From positions 1 through 33,784 of the forward strand of contig JAUQWS010000043.1 in NCBI GenBank assembly GCA_030835025.1: DNA of 33,784 nt. Direction: 5' to 3'. The first letter of the stretch is position 1; the number at the start of each line of letters is the position of its first letter. The notes beneath the pieces were generated by a model, which saw only the letters and a list, made by a program, of their open reading frames with translations, was not told the DNA's origin and did no database searches. Of the stretch, positions 7,460-16,695 are shown piece after piece. Position numbers and translations under genes: made by a program. The DNA is from Ignavibacteria bacterium. GTDB lineage: Bacteria; Bacteroidota; Ignavibacteria; Tepidaquicellales; OLB5.

Positions 7460-10400
7460 TTATATTAAATTATCCACCCAGTCAAGCTCTAGTGCCTTTG
7501 TAATATCGTGAAGTACAATAGAAGGGGTTTCCCGGATGGAACGAGTTTTGAAATGTAGTACTTTAAAACCTTGCCCACGAAGGAATGCATCTCTTGACGC
7601 ATCTGTGGATTTTTCATGAATGGGAACTACCTCCCCATCTTTTTTTATAGCCGTTTCTCCATCAACTTCGATAACTAATTTAATCCCATGATTGTTCAGA
7701 ATGAAATCCACTTCAATATCTCTGACCTGAACATGAACCTGGGGGTCCCACCCTTGGACAACCATCCAACTAAACAATTCCAATTCATATAAACTTGTTT
7801 TCCTTAGCTCGGCGACAGTCTTTACGTATTTTACCAGCTTTCCCAGGATACCTTCTTGCCGTCCACAAAAAGTAAGGTCCCCCACCACGAATAGACCTTC
7901 TTTTGCTCTAGTTACCGCTACATTGATAAGGTTGTGTGGGTTCTCAACAAATCGCGCAGCACCTTCAGTAATACCTTTAGCCACAACTGGGCTAAACACA
8001 ATGATATCTCTCTCATCGCCCTGGTATTTATGGGCCGTTCCAACGGTTATCCCATTTGTGAGCCCCATCTCGTCTAGCTTTCCCCTAATAGCCGACTCGT
8101 GAGCACTAAAAGGCGTGACTACCCCTATTGTGAAAGCACCAAAGTCTTCCGAAGTTCTTAGTTGTTTCACAAGGTCACATACAGCATCCTTTTCCGGGGG
8201 ATTGATCCAGCTTTCCTCCCTTGGCCCCCGAATGCAGTGACCATTAACCTGTTGATCATGTATCCCAGCATAGCGCTCAAACCTTACAGAAATTGGATCT
8301 TTTCTCAAACGAAGCCTTTTTTGGTAGATATGTTGATTGGCAAAACCAATGATAAGTGGATGACTTCGATAATGCTCCACCAATGAGATAACATCAGCAC
8401 GAAGCCCAGGCAGACATTTTGTCGCTGATTTATAGGCATCATTCCCTGCATGACCAATTATGTCCAGCCACTCGACAATACCAAACTTTGCAGCAAGAGT
8501 TTTTTCTGTCTCGTAGTGGATAGTCGGGATAGCTGGAAGTTGTTCTGGGTCTCCAATAACTGCTATTCGTTTAGCTCGATATATCATTGGAAGGAGATTT
8601 GTCATAGTGCATTGGGTTGCTTCATCAATTACCAAAATATCGAATATTTCCGGCTGCATTGGAACAGAACTCGTTGATTGAAGGGTTGTAATCCATATAG
8701 GGGCAGCCTTCAGTGCTTGGGAAAAAAGTTCATATGAGAAGCCCTCGATTCGGTTATAATTTTTTATGTAATGATTTAACAAGGCATCCAAAGAGTTCTG
8801 AGAATCAATGTCTTCTGCCAGATCCCTGAACCTATGGGTTCTTGCTATAATGAAAGATAACTCCGACAACTGGGCATCCATAGCATCTATCTGTCCTTTG
8901 ATTCTTTCAGGATTATATGATAAAAATAGTTTGATCAATTTATGCGTGTCCCATGTTTTCTCATGCTCGTCCAATAGCGTTTCAACATATTGACCGATTT
9001 TAACTTTATCAGGACCTTCAGGAACATTTTCAAAAGCTACTTTGAGATGGCTAATTGCCCAGCTTAATTCATCATTACATTTCTTTTCTTTGCTAGGTAA
9101 TACTCTTTCAATATAATTCTTCCATCCTGCATCCCTAACCTCGCAAGCTTGAAGGTGCTTCCATAATACATCATTACTATCGGGAAGTGTGCTGCAATTC
9201 GCTCTTAGGACAGAAATAAGTAAAGGTTTCTCGTTCCACCAATCATGAATCCGGAAAAGTTCATTGGGGACTTTCTCAGCTGAAGCAGTATTCTTCCTGA
9301 AATCCAATTCAAAGGATCGCGCTTCATGCCATGCTTTCAGGAGTACGGTTATAGACTCGTTGCAAAGTGAGGTCCTTGCTTCGGCAATATTAGCCTGTGT
9401 GGGATTTGCTCCAAGCTTTGATAGTGATTGGGAAAAATCATATCCATGACCCTTCATCCAAGCTTCTTTTAGGGGTATTCCTGAATTTAAGGACAAGAAA
9501 TTTATTGAAATCTCTCGAAGACGTTTTTTAGTATGCGAAGCAGTGTCTTTTTTATTCCATGCAACAGCAGCCTTGCCAGCAATATTCGCCCTTTCGTCAA
9601 TAGCCATTGCTAACGTATTCCAAGCCTGCAGACTAGAACCAGTAGGGATATTATCCATGTGTAATTCGATTGCCTTCTCTCTCAGACTTCCGAAGTGATT
9701 CTCAATTTCTTCCTGTAACGTTAGCTTCTCATTCCATATATTTCGGACTGTAATCCAGTTTCGGGATGATTCGATGACCTTGCTCAGGGTTCCACGACCC
9801 CTTTTATTAAACTCGCCAACTTTTAACCAAACCGAAGGCGGATAAGCTGGCCGAATCTTAGACTCTATAGCCCGAAGTTCCTTAATTATCTTGGTGCGTT
9901 GCGACCATGGGAACCAATCGAATTTTCCGATAGGGAGTGAACATTCTAAAGCATACACAGATAGCCATTCGGAAAGAAGAGTCAAATCGACTTGAATATC
10001 AGTAGGAATACCAGCTTCCATGATGATGCAAGATTGTTCATCAAATCTATTTTTTATATCTTTGATCTCCGCAATTTTGGAGGATAATTCACTTCGTGTG
10101 CGTTTGATGTTCTCAACAAGTTCCCGTCCAGTCTGACTCCAACTGTGAGCGTCAGCTTCTCCTTTCCATGAATCAAAAGCTTCATCCCATTCATTTTGTT
10201 CAAGGTGCTGTTCTATAGGCTGGGACAAAAATAATCTGTAATCCTCCAACCAAGTTTCAAGAAGATTGGGACCAAGGCCATTAGCAAGCCAATTCCAATT
10301 AATGATAGAATTCGGGTCAAGACCAGCTTGCTGGACTGCAACGTTTCTTGCATTCGCAGAATTTTTTGCACGATTCTGAAAATCAGATCTATCGTTTGAA

Positions 10401-12082
10401 TCCTGTTCAATTCTTTTGCAGTATTCCTTAATTTTCTCAAGCCATGATCGTAAAGGCATTGAAACGGTGTTCGAGAATTCTGCTGGAAGAATATCATAAC
10501 CAAGTTCTTTAATTGCATTGACTTCCAGTTGACGTGCTTCGTTAAACTCTTGGACAGCTTTTTGATATTGACCATATGCATTCACTGCGGAGCGGAGCGC
10601 TTGATCCACCCGTTGAGGGATTTGGCTCTCTAGCGCTTCTTGAAGAAGAGTTTTTCTTGCCGAGATCTCTTGGTGTTTTTGAGTTATGCTACTGTTTTCT
10701 ATGCCGTCCGATCTTTGACCAGCTGAGATATTAATCAGTATTCTGTGAAGTACATCTTGGATATTATTTTCCTTTTGGTTTCCAGCTCTTATTGCAATTG
10801 GATAACCCTTCTCAAAAGGTTCCAAGCGATCATAAACTACATTAACTGCCTGATTGACCTGGCTCGCAAAGAGAACGCTTTTTCCTTTAGCCCAAGCATT
10901 TAATAATAGGGAGACTACGACTTGACTTTTTCCACACCCAGGTGGACCGCTGATCACAGTCACAGGCCTAAATTTCAAGAGACCAGTTACTGCTTCTTGC
11001 TGTTGGGCATTTAATGGAACCACCGGGAGAATATCGACATGTCTGTATACGTTTAGGTTGCCATTCTCCTTCTTTAAAAAGAACTCATCGGTTTTCTTGT
11101 TATTAATGGCAAGGTACGCCCTTGTTTCATCATCGTTAATACTAAATGATAGAGAATTAGTATCAGAAGACACACGTATGGTTTTATCATCATCCACCTT
11201 TTCAAGTGCTTCTGCTCTTACCCAAGTGACATCAAAATTCTGTATTAGAAATTCTATAAATTGAGCACTATCATTTCCTGGAATCTTATCCCACCTAAAA
11301 AGGGGCCCACTGACTACGGGGAATTCTTCTAACAGTTTTAATCCACCTATACTTTCTGGATTACTTTTCAACTGCTTTTCAAGCAGCTCATAATCATGAA
11401 TGAGATTCTTATTAATGCCAGAAGTTGCGGAATTGGGAGCAGTGAAGAGAAGCCATTTCGATGGGATTGACTTAACCTTACCTTTCGGAAATTCTTTTCT
11501 CAGTTCATGACCAAGATCCGGAATGATGATACCTAATTCTTCAATAAAGCAATCAGTTAAATTTCTATCTTCCTTTTCACTTTTTAAACTTGATTTTTCG
11601 ATAATATCAGGTAAAAGTTTATCTAGCGGCTCTGGTGGTTGAATCCCCTTATGGTCCATGAATTTAATGACAAGCGGGGATATGTCCCAGTTCCCCTTTT
11701 CAGGAATAATTTGAAAACCGTTTTCAGAGTCCGATTCAACACGGACTTCTCGATAAATTACAGGCTGCCAAACCAAAGTTTGATTACCTTGACTTCTACT
11801 GGAATCTCGACGATATTTAGACCAGCTTGGTCCCCCAAGAAATAACTTTATGTGCCCTTCTCCTCGAATCGATTGCGCCAATTGTAAACTTACGATAGTT
11901 TCTTGTGAAATTGACCACGGCCCAGAAAAAGAAATGGGATTAAATTCTTTCAGCGATGACCACCGTTCTGAATCAAGTTCATTTGCAGGTAAAGCAAAGA
12001 AAGCTTCTTCAGCTCTACGTGCTATTTCTGCATGGAATTGGACTACTTTTATCCATGGAATCTCACGTCTTTTAGTTATCAT
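7460..12082 (-). CDS. UPF1-like SF1 helicase with Vsr/DUF559-like C-terminal nuclease
   Basis: A 1540-residue protein probably acting on viral nucleic acid. The order is an N-terminal domain of about 350 residues of unknown type; Q-like motif LNAQQQEAV (358-366) and Walker A GPPGCGKS (379-386); a very long, mostly helical insert (about 400-1130); Walker B DEAT (D1153, E1154), GDPEQLP and VEHYRSHP; then the C-terminal motifs VGTAHKYQGDERDII and NVAVTRAKEGL. The end is a PD-(D/E)XK-like nuclease with D1459 (VDFIL) and IEVDG (E1472, D1474), then RDAFLRGQGFKVLHF, as in Vsr/DUF559 proteins. The architecture resembles single-gene helicase-nuclease defence proteins. The gene stands alone on the minus strand, with a 517-base gap before the divergent cluster. 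Confidence 0.88.
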   Translation of the reverse strand: MITKRREIPWIKVVQFHAEIARRAEEAFFALPANELDSERWSSLKEFNPISFSGPWSISQETIVSLQLAQSIRGEGHIKLFLGGPSWSKYRRDSSRSQGNQTLVWQPVIYREVRVESDSENGFQIIPEKGNWDISPLVIKFMDHKGIQPPEPLDKLLPDIIEKSSLKSEKEDRNLTDCFIEELGIIIPDLGHELRKEFPKGKVKSIPSKWLLFTAPNSATSGINKNLIHDYELLEKQLKSNPESIGGLKLLEEFPVVSGPLFRWDKIPGNDSAQFIEFLIQNFDVTWVRAEALEKVDDDKTIRVSSDTNSLSFSINDDETRAYLAINNKKTDEFFLKKENGNLNVYRHVDILPVVPLNAQQQEAVTGLLKFRPVTVISGPPGCGKSQVVVSLLLNAWAKGKSVLFASQVNQAVNVVYDRLEPFEKGYPIAIRAGNQKENNIQDVLHRILINISAGQRSDGIENSSITQKHQEISARKTLLQEALESQIPQRVDQALRSAVNAYGQYQKAVQEFNEARQLEVNAIKELGYDILPAEFSNTVSMPLRSWLEKIKEYCKRIEQDSNDRSDFQNRAKNSANARNVAVQQAGLDPNSIINWNWLANGLGPNLLETWLEDYRLFLSQPIEQHLEQNEWDEAFDSWKGEADAHSWSQTGRELVENIKRTRSELSSKIAEIKDIKNRFDEQSCIIMEAGIPTDIQVDLTLLSEWLSVYALECSLPIGKFDWFPWSQRTKIIKELRAIESKIRPAYPPSVWLKVGEFNKRGRGTLSKVIESSRNWITVRNIWNEKLTLQEEIENHFGSLREKAIELHMDNIPTGSSLQAWNTLAMAIDERANIAGKAAVAWNKKDTASHTKKRLREISINFLSLNSGIPLKEAWMKGHGYDFSQSLSKLGANPTQANIAEARTSLCNESITVLLKAWHEARSFELDFRKNTASAEKVPNELFRIHDWWNEKPLLISVLRANCSTLPDSNDVLWKHLQACEVRDAGWKNYIERVLPSKEKKCNDELSWAISHLKVAFENVPEGPDKVKIGQYVETLLDEHEKTWDTHKLIKLFLSYNPERIKGQIDAMDAQLSELSFIIARTHRFRDLAEDIDSQNSLDALLNHYIKNYNRIEGFSYELFSQALKAAPIWITTLQSTSSVPMQPEIFDILVIDEATQCTMTNLLPMIYRAKRIAVIGDPEQLPAIPTIHYETEKTLAAKFGIVEWLDIIGHAGNDAYKSATKCLPGLRADVISLVEHYRSHPLIIGFANQHIYQKRLRLRKDPISVRFERYAGIHDQQVNGHCIRGPREESWINPPEKDAVCDLVKQLRTSEDFGAFTIGVVTPFSAHESAIRGKLDEMGLTNGITVGTAHKYQGDERDIIVFSPVVAKGITEGAARFVENPHNLINVAVTRAKEGLFVVGDLTFCGRQEGILGKLVKYVKTVAELRKTSLYELELFSWMVVQGWDPQVHVQVRDIEVDFILNNHGIKLVIEVDGETAIKKDGEVVPIHEKSTDASRDAFLRGQGFKVLHFKTRSIRETPSIVLHDITKALELDWVDNLI

Positions 12083-12281
12083 GATCTACCAGTAGGATTT
12101 GAATACAATCAGTATTTTGCATCAGAAAAATCCCTTTCTATTTTTTAAAATAGTTTCAATGTTGATTTGCCAAACATTTATGAGTTCTTTTAACATCTAT
12201 ACTACTTTTTTATATTGATATTAAATATTCTTTATAGTATTTATTTGCTTGTGTAATTATCATTTGAATGTGGTGATTCTT

Positions 12282-12507
12282 TGAGTTCCCGATAAAACGG
12301 AGGCTTTTCCTAACCTGAATTATAATAATGCATTTCTAGGATGCGCCAAATAACCACTTGGTTTTTAAAATATCTAATCTAAAAAAATATGATCAACCCA
12401 TTTCGCTAGATCATTATGTTACTATGGCAGGTGAGTACATTTCAAAAGAAGAATATCAACGATTAATGATTTGTTCAGGGAATAAAGAAGATTTGTGTTT
12501 CTCTTAA
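12282..12507 (+). pseudogene. Decayed coding fragment, family unknown
   Basis: Two short open stretches in different frames join into a protein-like sequence. The first ends YNNAFLGCAK and stops at 12351-12353. The second continues NNHLVFKISNLKKYDQPI in the next frame and includes YISKEEYQRL, ending at TAA 12505-12507. Amino-acid composition looks coding, with no start or ribosome site for the whole. I read it as a frameshifted remnant; the parent family is not identified. A free-standing 27-codon frame from ATG 12424 is the alternative. Confidence 0.25.
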
Positions 12508-12560
12508 TAAATGATACGAAACTCCATTTTAAAATTTGCATTTTATCTTGACCAATTGGT

Positions 12561-12575
12561 TTATCATATATAGAA
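12561..12575 (+). promoter_or_regulatory. Probable TATA box of the DUF499 cluster
   Basis: TTATCATATATAGAA holds a good archaeal TATA core (CATATATA) about 30 bases before the ATG at 12600, so the transcript would have a very short leader. GAGGG at 12589-12593 serves as ribosome site with six-base spacing. The call rests on position and composition. Confidence 0.4.
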
Positions 12576-12599
12576 TCTATTAAAAGTCGAGGGTATCAT

Positions 12600-15542
12600 A
12601 TGAATACATTGAAGGAAGCCTTTGAGTCTGGAAAGTTAGTTCCATACAATGACATTTTAACGGGTAAGATTACAGAAAATTCATTTGCGGTTGGTTTCCA
12701 CGCTGTATTAAATGGAACGGCTGATAAAATTTACAATGACCCAGCCGTTTATTTTAATTTGACGCACATGACTAAAAATCTGAGGGGGATTTTTAATGAC
12801 GTCCTAACAAGAGTATCAAAAGGTGGAGCAAGACCGCTTTTAGTAATTGATACAACTTTCGGTGGTGGAAAAACTCATACACTTGTTGGTTTATACCATT
12901 TATTCAAACATTCAAGTATCGCGAAATCAAATAAAAATATTCAATCCATATTAAAAGAAGCAAAACTTGAAAACATTCCAGAAGTTACAATGGTAGCTAT
13001 CGACTGCCATAATATTTCTTCGGTAAAGAAGGGGGCTGATGCAAGGACTCTCTGGGGCGAAATAGGCAAGCAATTGGGTTGCTATAATCTTGTTGAATCT
13101 TTTGATAAAGAATTGAAAAGACCAGATGCTTCCACACTAACCAAGATGATTAATTCAACAGGAAAGCCTGTTCTGATAATGATAGATGAATTGGTAAATC
13201 ATCTGAAAGATGCCAGAGCTGAAAAAGTAGGGGATACTAATCTTGCAGAGGTCACTGTTAGCTTTTTCCATACAATGACTGATGTGATCGTTAATAGCAA
13301 GAATGCAATGTTCATTATCACATTACCTGGTACTGAATCCGCATATAAAAAAGAATCAGAGATGCTTGAAGAATATAAGAAAATGGTTAAGGAATTGGGG
13401 AGCAGAGAAGCTTCTTTTACGGTCCCCATGGAAAAATCTGAAATTTATGAAGTAATAAAGAAAAGATTGTTCGAGAAAATTGATGAAACTTACACAAGGC
13501 AGGTTGCTGAAGAGCTGCAACAATTTTATACTAATAATTCAGAGAGTTTTCCCGATGAAGTAGTTCAGCAAGCATATTATGAGAAGATACAGAAATCATA
13601 TCCTTTCCATCCTGCTTTAATCGATTTGCTATATGAACGCATTTCAACAATAACTGAATTTCAGAGAACCAGGGGAGTATTAAGATTATTATGTCATGTA
13701 TTGAGAAATGTCTATAATAATGTTCATTTAATACCAAATGATATTGTTATTACTCCAGGTATTGTAGATTTTAATGATAATAGTATTTCTCAGGAATTAA
13801 CAAATAAAATTGCACGTGGTGAGTTTCAGAATGTTATTAAAACGGATATCGTGAATGATGATTCAGAAGGAAAGTGCCAGAAACTAGACTCAAAAGATAA
13901 ATTTGGGTCTAATGTTCGGATTGCAACGTCTATTTACCTTTATACCCTTATTGGCACAACAAAGGAAGCCAGCATCGGTTGTTCTCCAAAAGAGTTAGTT
14001 CTATCAACCGCAGTAGATAAGGTAACATACCCAAAAGATATTCTAAATGATGTAATAACGCTCGAAAATAATCTGTGGTATATCTATAATAAAACCGGAA
14101 AGTGGCATTTTGATGTTGAAGTAAATATCAATAGAGTGATTTCTGATGAGACCGATGGGGTTTCAAAATTAGAATATGATCCTGAGATTAAGAAAAGACT
14201 TGGAAAAATGCTTGAAGTGAGTGATTATTTTGATATCGAAGTATGGAATCATGATGTCAGAAATCCCCATAAACCGAAACTCGTAGCTGTGAACTATAAT
14301 GATATTAAAGGTTCTGAAGATAAAGTTCCTGAATCGATCAAAGAGATAATTGAGAAAGAAGGGGCATCATTTAGAACAAAAAAGAATTTGATATATGTGC
14401 TGGTTCCAAGAGAGGATAGAATCTCAAAGTTAATAGAAGCCTCTAAACGATTTATTGCTATCAGAGAAATTAAGGGTTCCATAAAGTCGAAGCCTGAATT
14501 GAAAACATATAGTTCAAAAATCGAGGAACTCCTGAAAGAAAGTGAGTCAAATCTAAACGCTTCGATAGAATTGTGCTATTCTCTGATCTATTATCCACAT
14601 GGAACTATAATAAAAAACCTTGTTGTTCAGGATGGATATGAGGGAGCAAAGAACCTGCCAGATAAGATTTATATGGCACTTGTAAAGGCTCAAAAGATTG
14701 TAGAAAAACTTGCCCCAATATACATTGTTGATAAGATTCTGGGATCTAAATCTGAAATAACTGTCAATGAAATTCATGCAAATTTTGAAGAATCTCCTTC
14801 GTATCTTTTGCCAAAAAATAAGCAGGTATTATACGATGCGATATCTGAAGGATTGGTTAATAAATTGTTTGGTTTATATATAGGTGGAATTGGGGACATT
14901 CTTTCGATTTCAGAATCTAATTACGAAAAAATTGGAACTAATTTTTATTTTAATAGAAAACCTGCATCCGGCCCAAAGGATGCCTATTATATTCTTCCGA
15001 AAGAAAGAGCCGAAGCAATTGAGAACAAATTGAATAGTTTTTCAGATAAAGGGAAAGAAGGAGTAACTAAAGGAAGAAGTGGATTTACATATGGCGGTGG
15101 CGATGTTGGTACAGGTACTTTAGGCGGTAAGGGAGTGATTCGTGAACCTGATTTTATCGATATTTCGGACATATCAAAAATTGGCGAATATAAGGATTGG
15201 GAAATCCAGAATATGGGCTTTACCTTTTCCAATGTGAGGGTATTTCCTCAACTTCAAACCAAACTGAGTTTGATTTTGTTGGGGATATCGAATGTCAAGC
15301 ACTCTGTTAATATTTCAAGTGGGAAAATGAGTCTAACAATTAATGAAGCCGATATTTCTGATTTGAATAGCTTGATGGAGATTCTATTTAAGATCTCAAA
15401 TATGTTTGCGGATGACCTAAATGCACATATTGAGTTATCTTTTGGAAGCGAATTGAAAATAGATGATGACCTGGTGGATAATTTTGATCAATTAAACTCA
15501 TTGGGTGATGTTCTTAAATTTAACTCGAAATTAAAAAAGTGA
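12600..15542 (+). CDS. DUF499 (COG1483) AAA+ ATPase
   Basis: A large ATPase, 980 residues, typical in length for DUF499. Walker A is FGGGKTHT (87-94), the exact signature form of this family, and Walker B is LIMIDELVNHL (D196, E197). The C-terminal part has a glycine-rich linker (about 820-850, GRSGFTYGGGDVGTGTLGGKG) before an approximately 130-residue terminal domain. In known islands DUF499 proteins accompany DUF1156 methylases and SNF2 helicases and are distant relatives of the BREX ATPases BrxC/PglY, so a motor or scaffolding role in a restriction complex is likely. It opens the plus-strand cluster; the next gene starts seven bases after its stop. Confidence 0.9.
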   Translation: MNTLKEAFESGKLVPYNDILTGKITENSFAVGFHAVLNGTADKIYNDPAVYFNLTHMTKNLRGIFNDVLTRVSKGGARPLLVIDTTFGGGKTHTLVGLYHLFKHSSIAKSNKNIQSILKEAKLENIPEVTMVAIDCHNISSVKKGADARTLWGEIGKQLGCYNLVESFDKELKRPDASTLTKMINSTGKPVLIMIDELVNHLKDARAEKVGDTNLAEVTVSFFHTMTDVIVNSKNAMFIITLPGTESAYKKESEMLEEYKKMVKELGSREASFTVPMEKSEIYEVIKKRLFEKIDETYTRQVAEELQQFYTNNSESFPDEVVQQAYYEKIQKSYPFHPALIDLLYERISTITEFQRTRGVLRLLCHVLRNVYNNVHLIPNDIVITPGIVDFNDNSISQELTNKIARGEFQNVIKTDIVNDDSEGKCQKLDSKDKFGSNVRIATSIYLYTLIGTTKEASIGCSPKELVLSTAVDKVTYPKDILNDVITLENNLWYIYNKTGKWHFDVEVNINRVISDETDGVSKLEYDPEIKKRLGKMLEVSDYFDIEVWNHDVRNPHKPKLVAVNYNDIKGSEDKVPESIKEIIEKEGASFRTKKNLIYVLVPREDRISKLIEASKRFIAIREIKGSIKSKPELKTYSSKIEELLKESESNLNASIELCYSLIYYPHGTIIKNLVVQDGYEGAKNLPDKIYMALVKAQKIVEKLAPIYIVDKILGSKSEITVNEIHANFEESPSYLLPKNKQVLYDAISEGLVNKLFGLYIGGIGDILSISESNYEKIGTNFYFNRKPASGPKDAYYILPKERAEAIENKLNSFSDKGKEGVTKGRSGFTYGGGDVGTGTLGGKGVIREPDFIDISDISKIGEYKDWEIQNMGFTFSNVRVFPQLQTKLSLILLGISNVKHSVNISSGKMSLTINEADISDLNSLMEILFKISNMFADDLNAHIELSFGSELKIDDDLVDNFDQLNSLGDVLKFNSKLKK

Positions 15543-15549
15543 AACTCTG

Positions 15550-16041
15550 GTGGCTAAATTGAAAAATTATCTCAGCAAAGATAGAGTTCATTATTCCATC
15601 TTTTTAAAAGATGGGAAAATTCGGTCTGTCCAATTAAAAGAGCATATTGATGGGTTGAACAAGCATTTTTCAAATAGTATCGGAGTAATATATTCATGGC
15701 GAGCTGAGATTATTCAGAAATTTTTGGATTCATTAATAAAGAAATATCATGATGATCTTAAAAGTAAGGTGAAATCCTATCAAACTGTGTTTGATGATGA
15801 AGTTTTTACCTTGGATTTCAATAAATCAAAATGGAATAACGAATACAAACTTACAACTGAAATCTCAATGAAATTGCTTCTTGCAATACGGCTGACATCA
15901 AGCATAGAGAAAAGACCGCGTGTTGAAGAAGCGCTTGAAATTATTCATTCTATGTCTGATGAAGAGGTATCGTTCTGGGCATGGAAAGTACTGAGTTTGA
16001 AAAGCAGGGCATTGAATGGATTCAAGGCGATGTATTTATGA
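15550..16041 (+). CDS. Hypothetical protein linked to the DUF499 ATPase
   Basis: A 163-residue lysine-rich protein starting with GTG (MAKLKNYLSK). I do not recognise the family. The C-terminal 50 residues (VEEALEIIHSMSDEEVSFWA, followed by WKVLSLKSRALNGFKAMYL) look like a compact helical domain. The seven-base gap after the ATPase stop implies cotranscription and probably a partner role. Small proteins are regularly found beside DUF499 and DUF1156 genes, but I cannot assign this one to a named family. The ribosome site is weak, so a TTG three codons downstream is an alternative start. Confidence 0.75.
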   Translation: MAKLKNYLSKDRVHYSIFLKDGKIRSVQLKEHIDGLNKHFSNSIGVIYSWRAEIIQKFLDSLIKKYHDDLKSKVKSYQTVFDDEVFTLDFNKSKWNNEYKLTTEISMKLLLAIRLTSSIEKRPRVEEALEIIHSMSDEEVSFWAWKVLSLKSRALNGFKAMYL

Positions 16042-16142
16042 ATACTTTCACACCGCTTGGTAAATCTATATTATAAAATACACCAATATATTAAATATCA
16101 ATTGAGTCAATAAAGCATGGAACTAAAAAAGGAGGATTGAAA

Positions 16143-16691
16143 TTGGAAATTTCGGATGCGATCCTTGTAGCGGTCAAGGAAGCAGGAGACAATGTACTTG
16201 GAAGGACATCTATTCAAAAGCTTATTTATTTTCTTTCGATTTTTGGGAAAGTAGATGTAAAATACCTGCCGCATTATTACGGTCCTTATAGCGCTGATGT
16301 CGCAGGCTCTATTCAAATGTTATCTTCAATTGATTTTCTGGATGAGAAAGTAGAGACCCAGCAATCCACGGGTTATTCTGTTCCTGAAAACTGGAGAAGG
16401 TATCTTTATTCAATATCAGAAGATGGGGAACAGATCATTGCGCAATTAAAGGAATCAAATGAAAAAGAGTATAATGAAATATCCAAGATAATAAGCCAAT
16501 TTGAAACCGTAAATTACAATCCAGAGGTTCTATCATGGGCTGCTAAGGTAAATTATATCATTTCAAAAAAAGGGGCATCAATGACCCCTGAAGCTATCAT
16601 AAATACGGCTGGCTCTTTTGGCTGGAAACTTACAGAAGAACAGGTGGATTCGGCTATTGAAATATTAAAAAATCTCAATCTGTGTAAGTAA
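16143..16691 (+). CDS. YwgA/Panacea-like protein
   Basis: A protein of about 182 residues with the pattern RTSIQKLIYFL, then PHYYGPYSADV and a helical IQMLSSIDFL. This is the N-terminal signature of the YwgA group and resembles antitoxin-type Panacea (SocA/DUF4065) domains. Its role is unknown; the fold is often a protein-binding or antitoxin module. I chose the TTG at 16143 because GGAGGA (16131-16136) lies six bases upstream; a TTG at 16137 directly abuts that site. A 101-base gap precedes it, so it may have its own promoter, and the HD phosphohydrolase starts four bases after its stop. Pairing with that enzyme as regulator or antitoxin is inference. Confidence 0.7.
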   Translation: MEISDAILVAVKEAGDNVLGRTSIQKLIYFLSIFGKVDVKYLPHYYGPYSADVAGSIQMLSSIDFLDEKVETQQSTGYSVPENWRRYLYSISEDGEQIIAQLKESNEKEYNEISKIISQFETVNYNPEVLSWAAKVNYIISKKGASMTPEAIINTAGSFGWKLTEEQVDSAIEILKNLNLCK

Positions 16692-16695
16692 TTTC

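Larger units (their letters stand above)
12083..12599. other. Divergent intergenic region, 517 bases
   Basis: An AT-rich gap between the minus-strand helicase and the plus-strand DUF499 cluster. It must hold promoters for both directions; only the DUF499-side box (12561-12575) is reasonably clear. The centre (12282-12507) contains a decayed coding fragment described separately. I see no RNA gene, CRISPR repeat or tandem repeat in it. Confidence 0.6.

Noticed and set aside
10213-10581. 122-codon minus-strand frame inside the helicase gene
   Set aside because: Same strand but different frame from the 1540-residue helicase, whose reading frame is continuous; a shadow frame.
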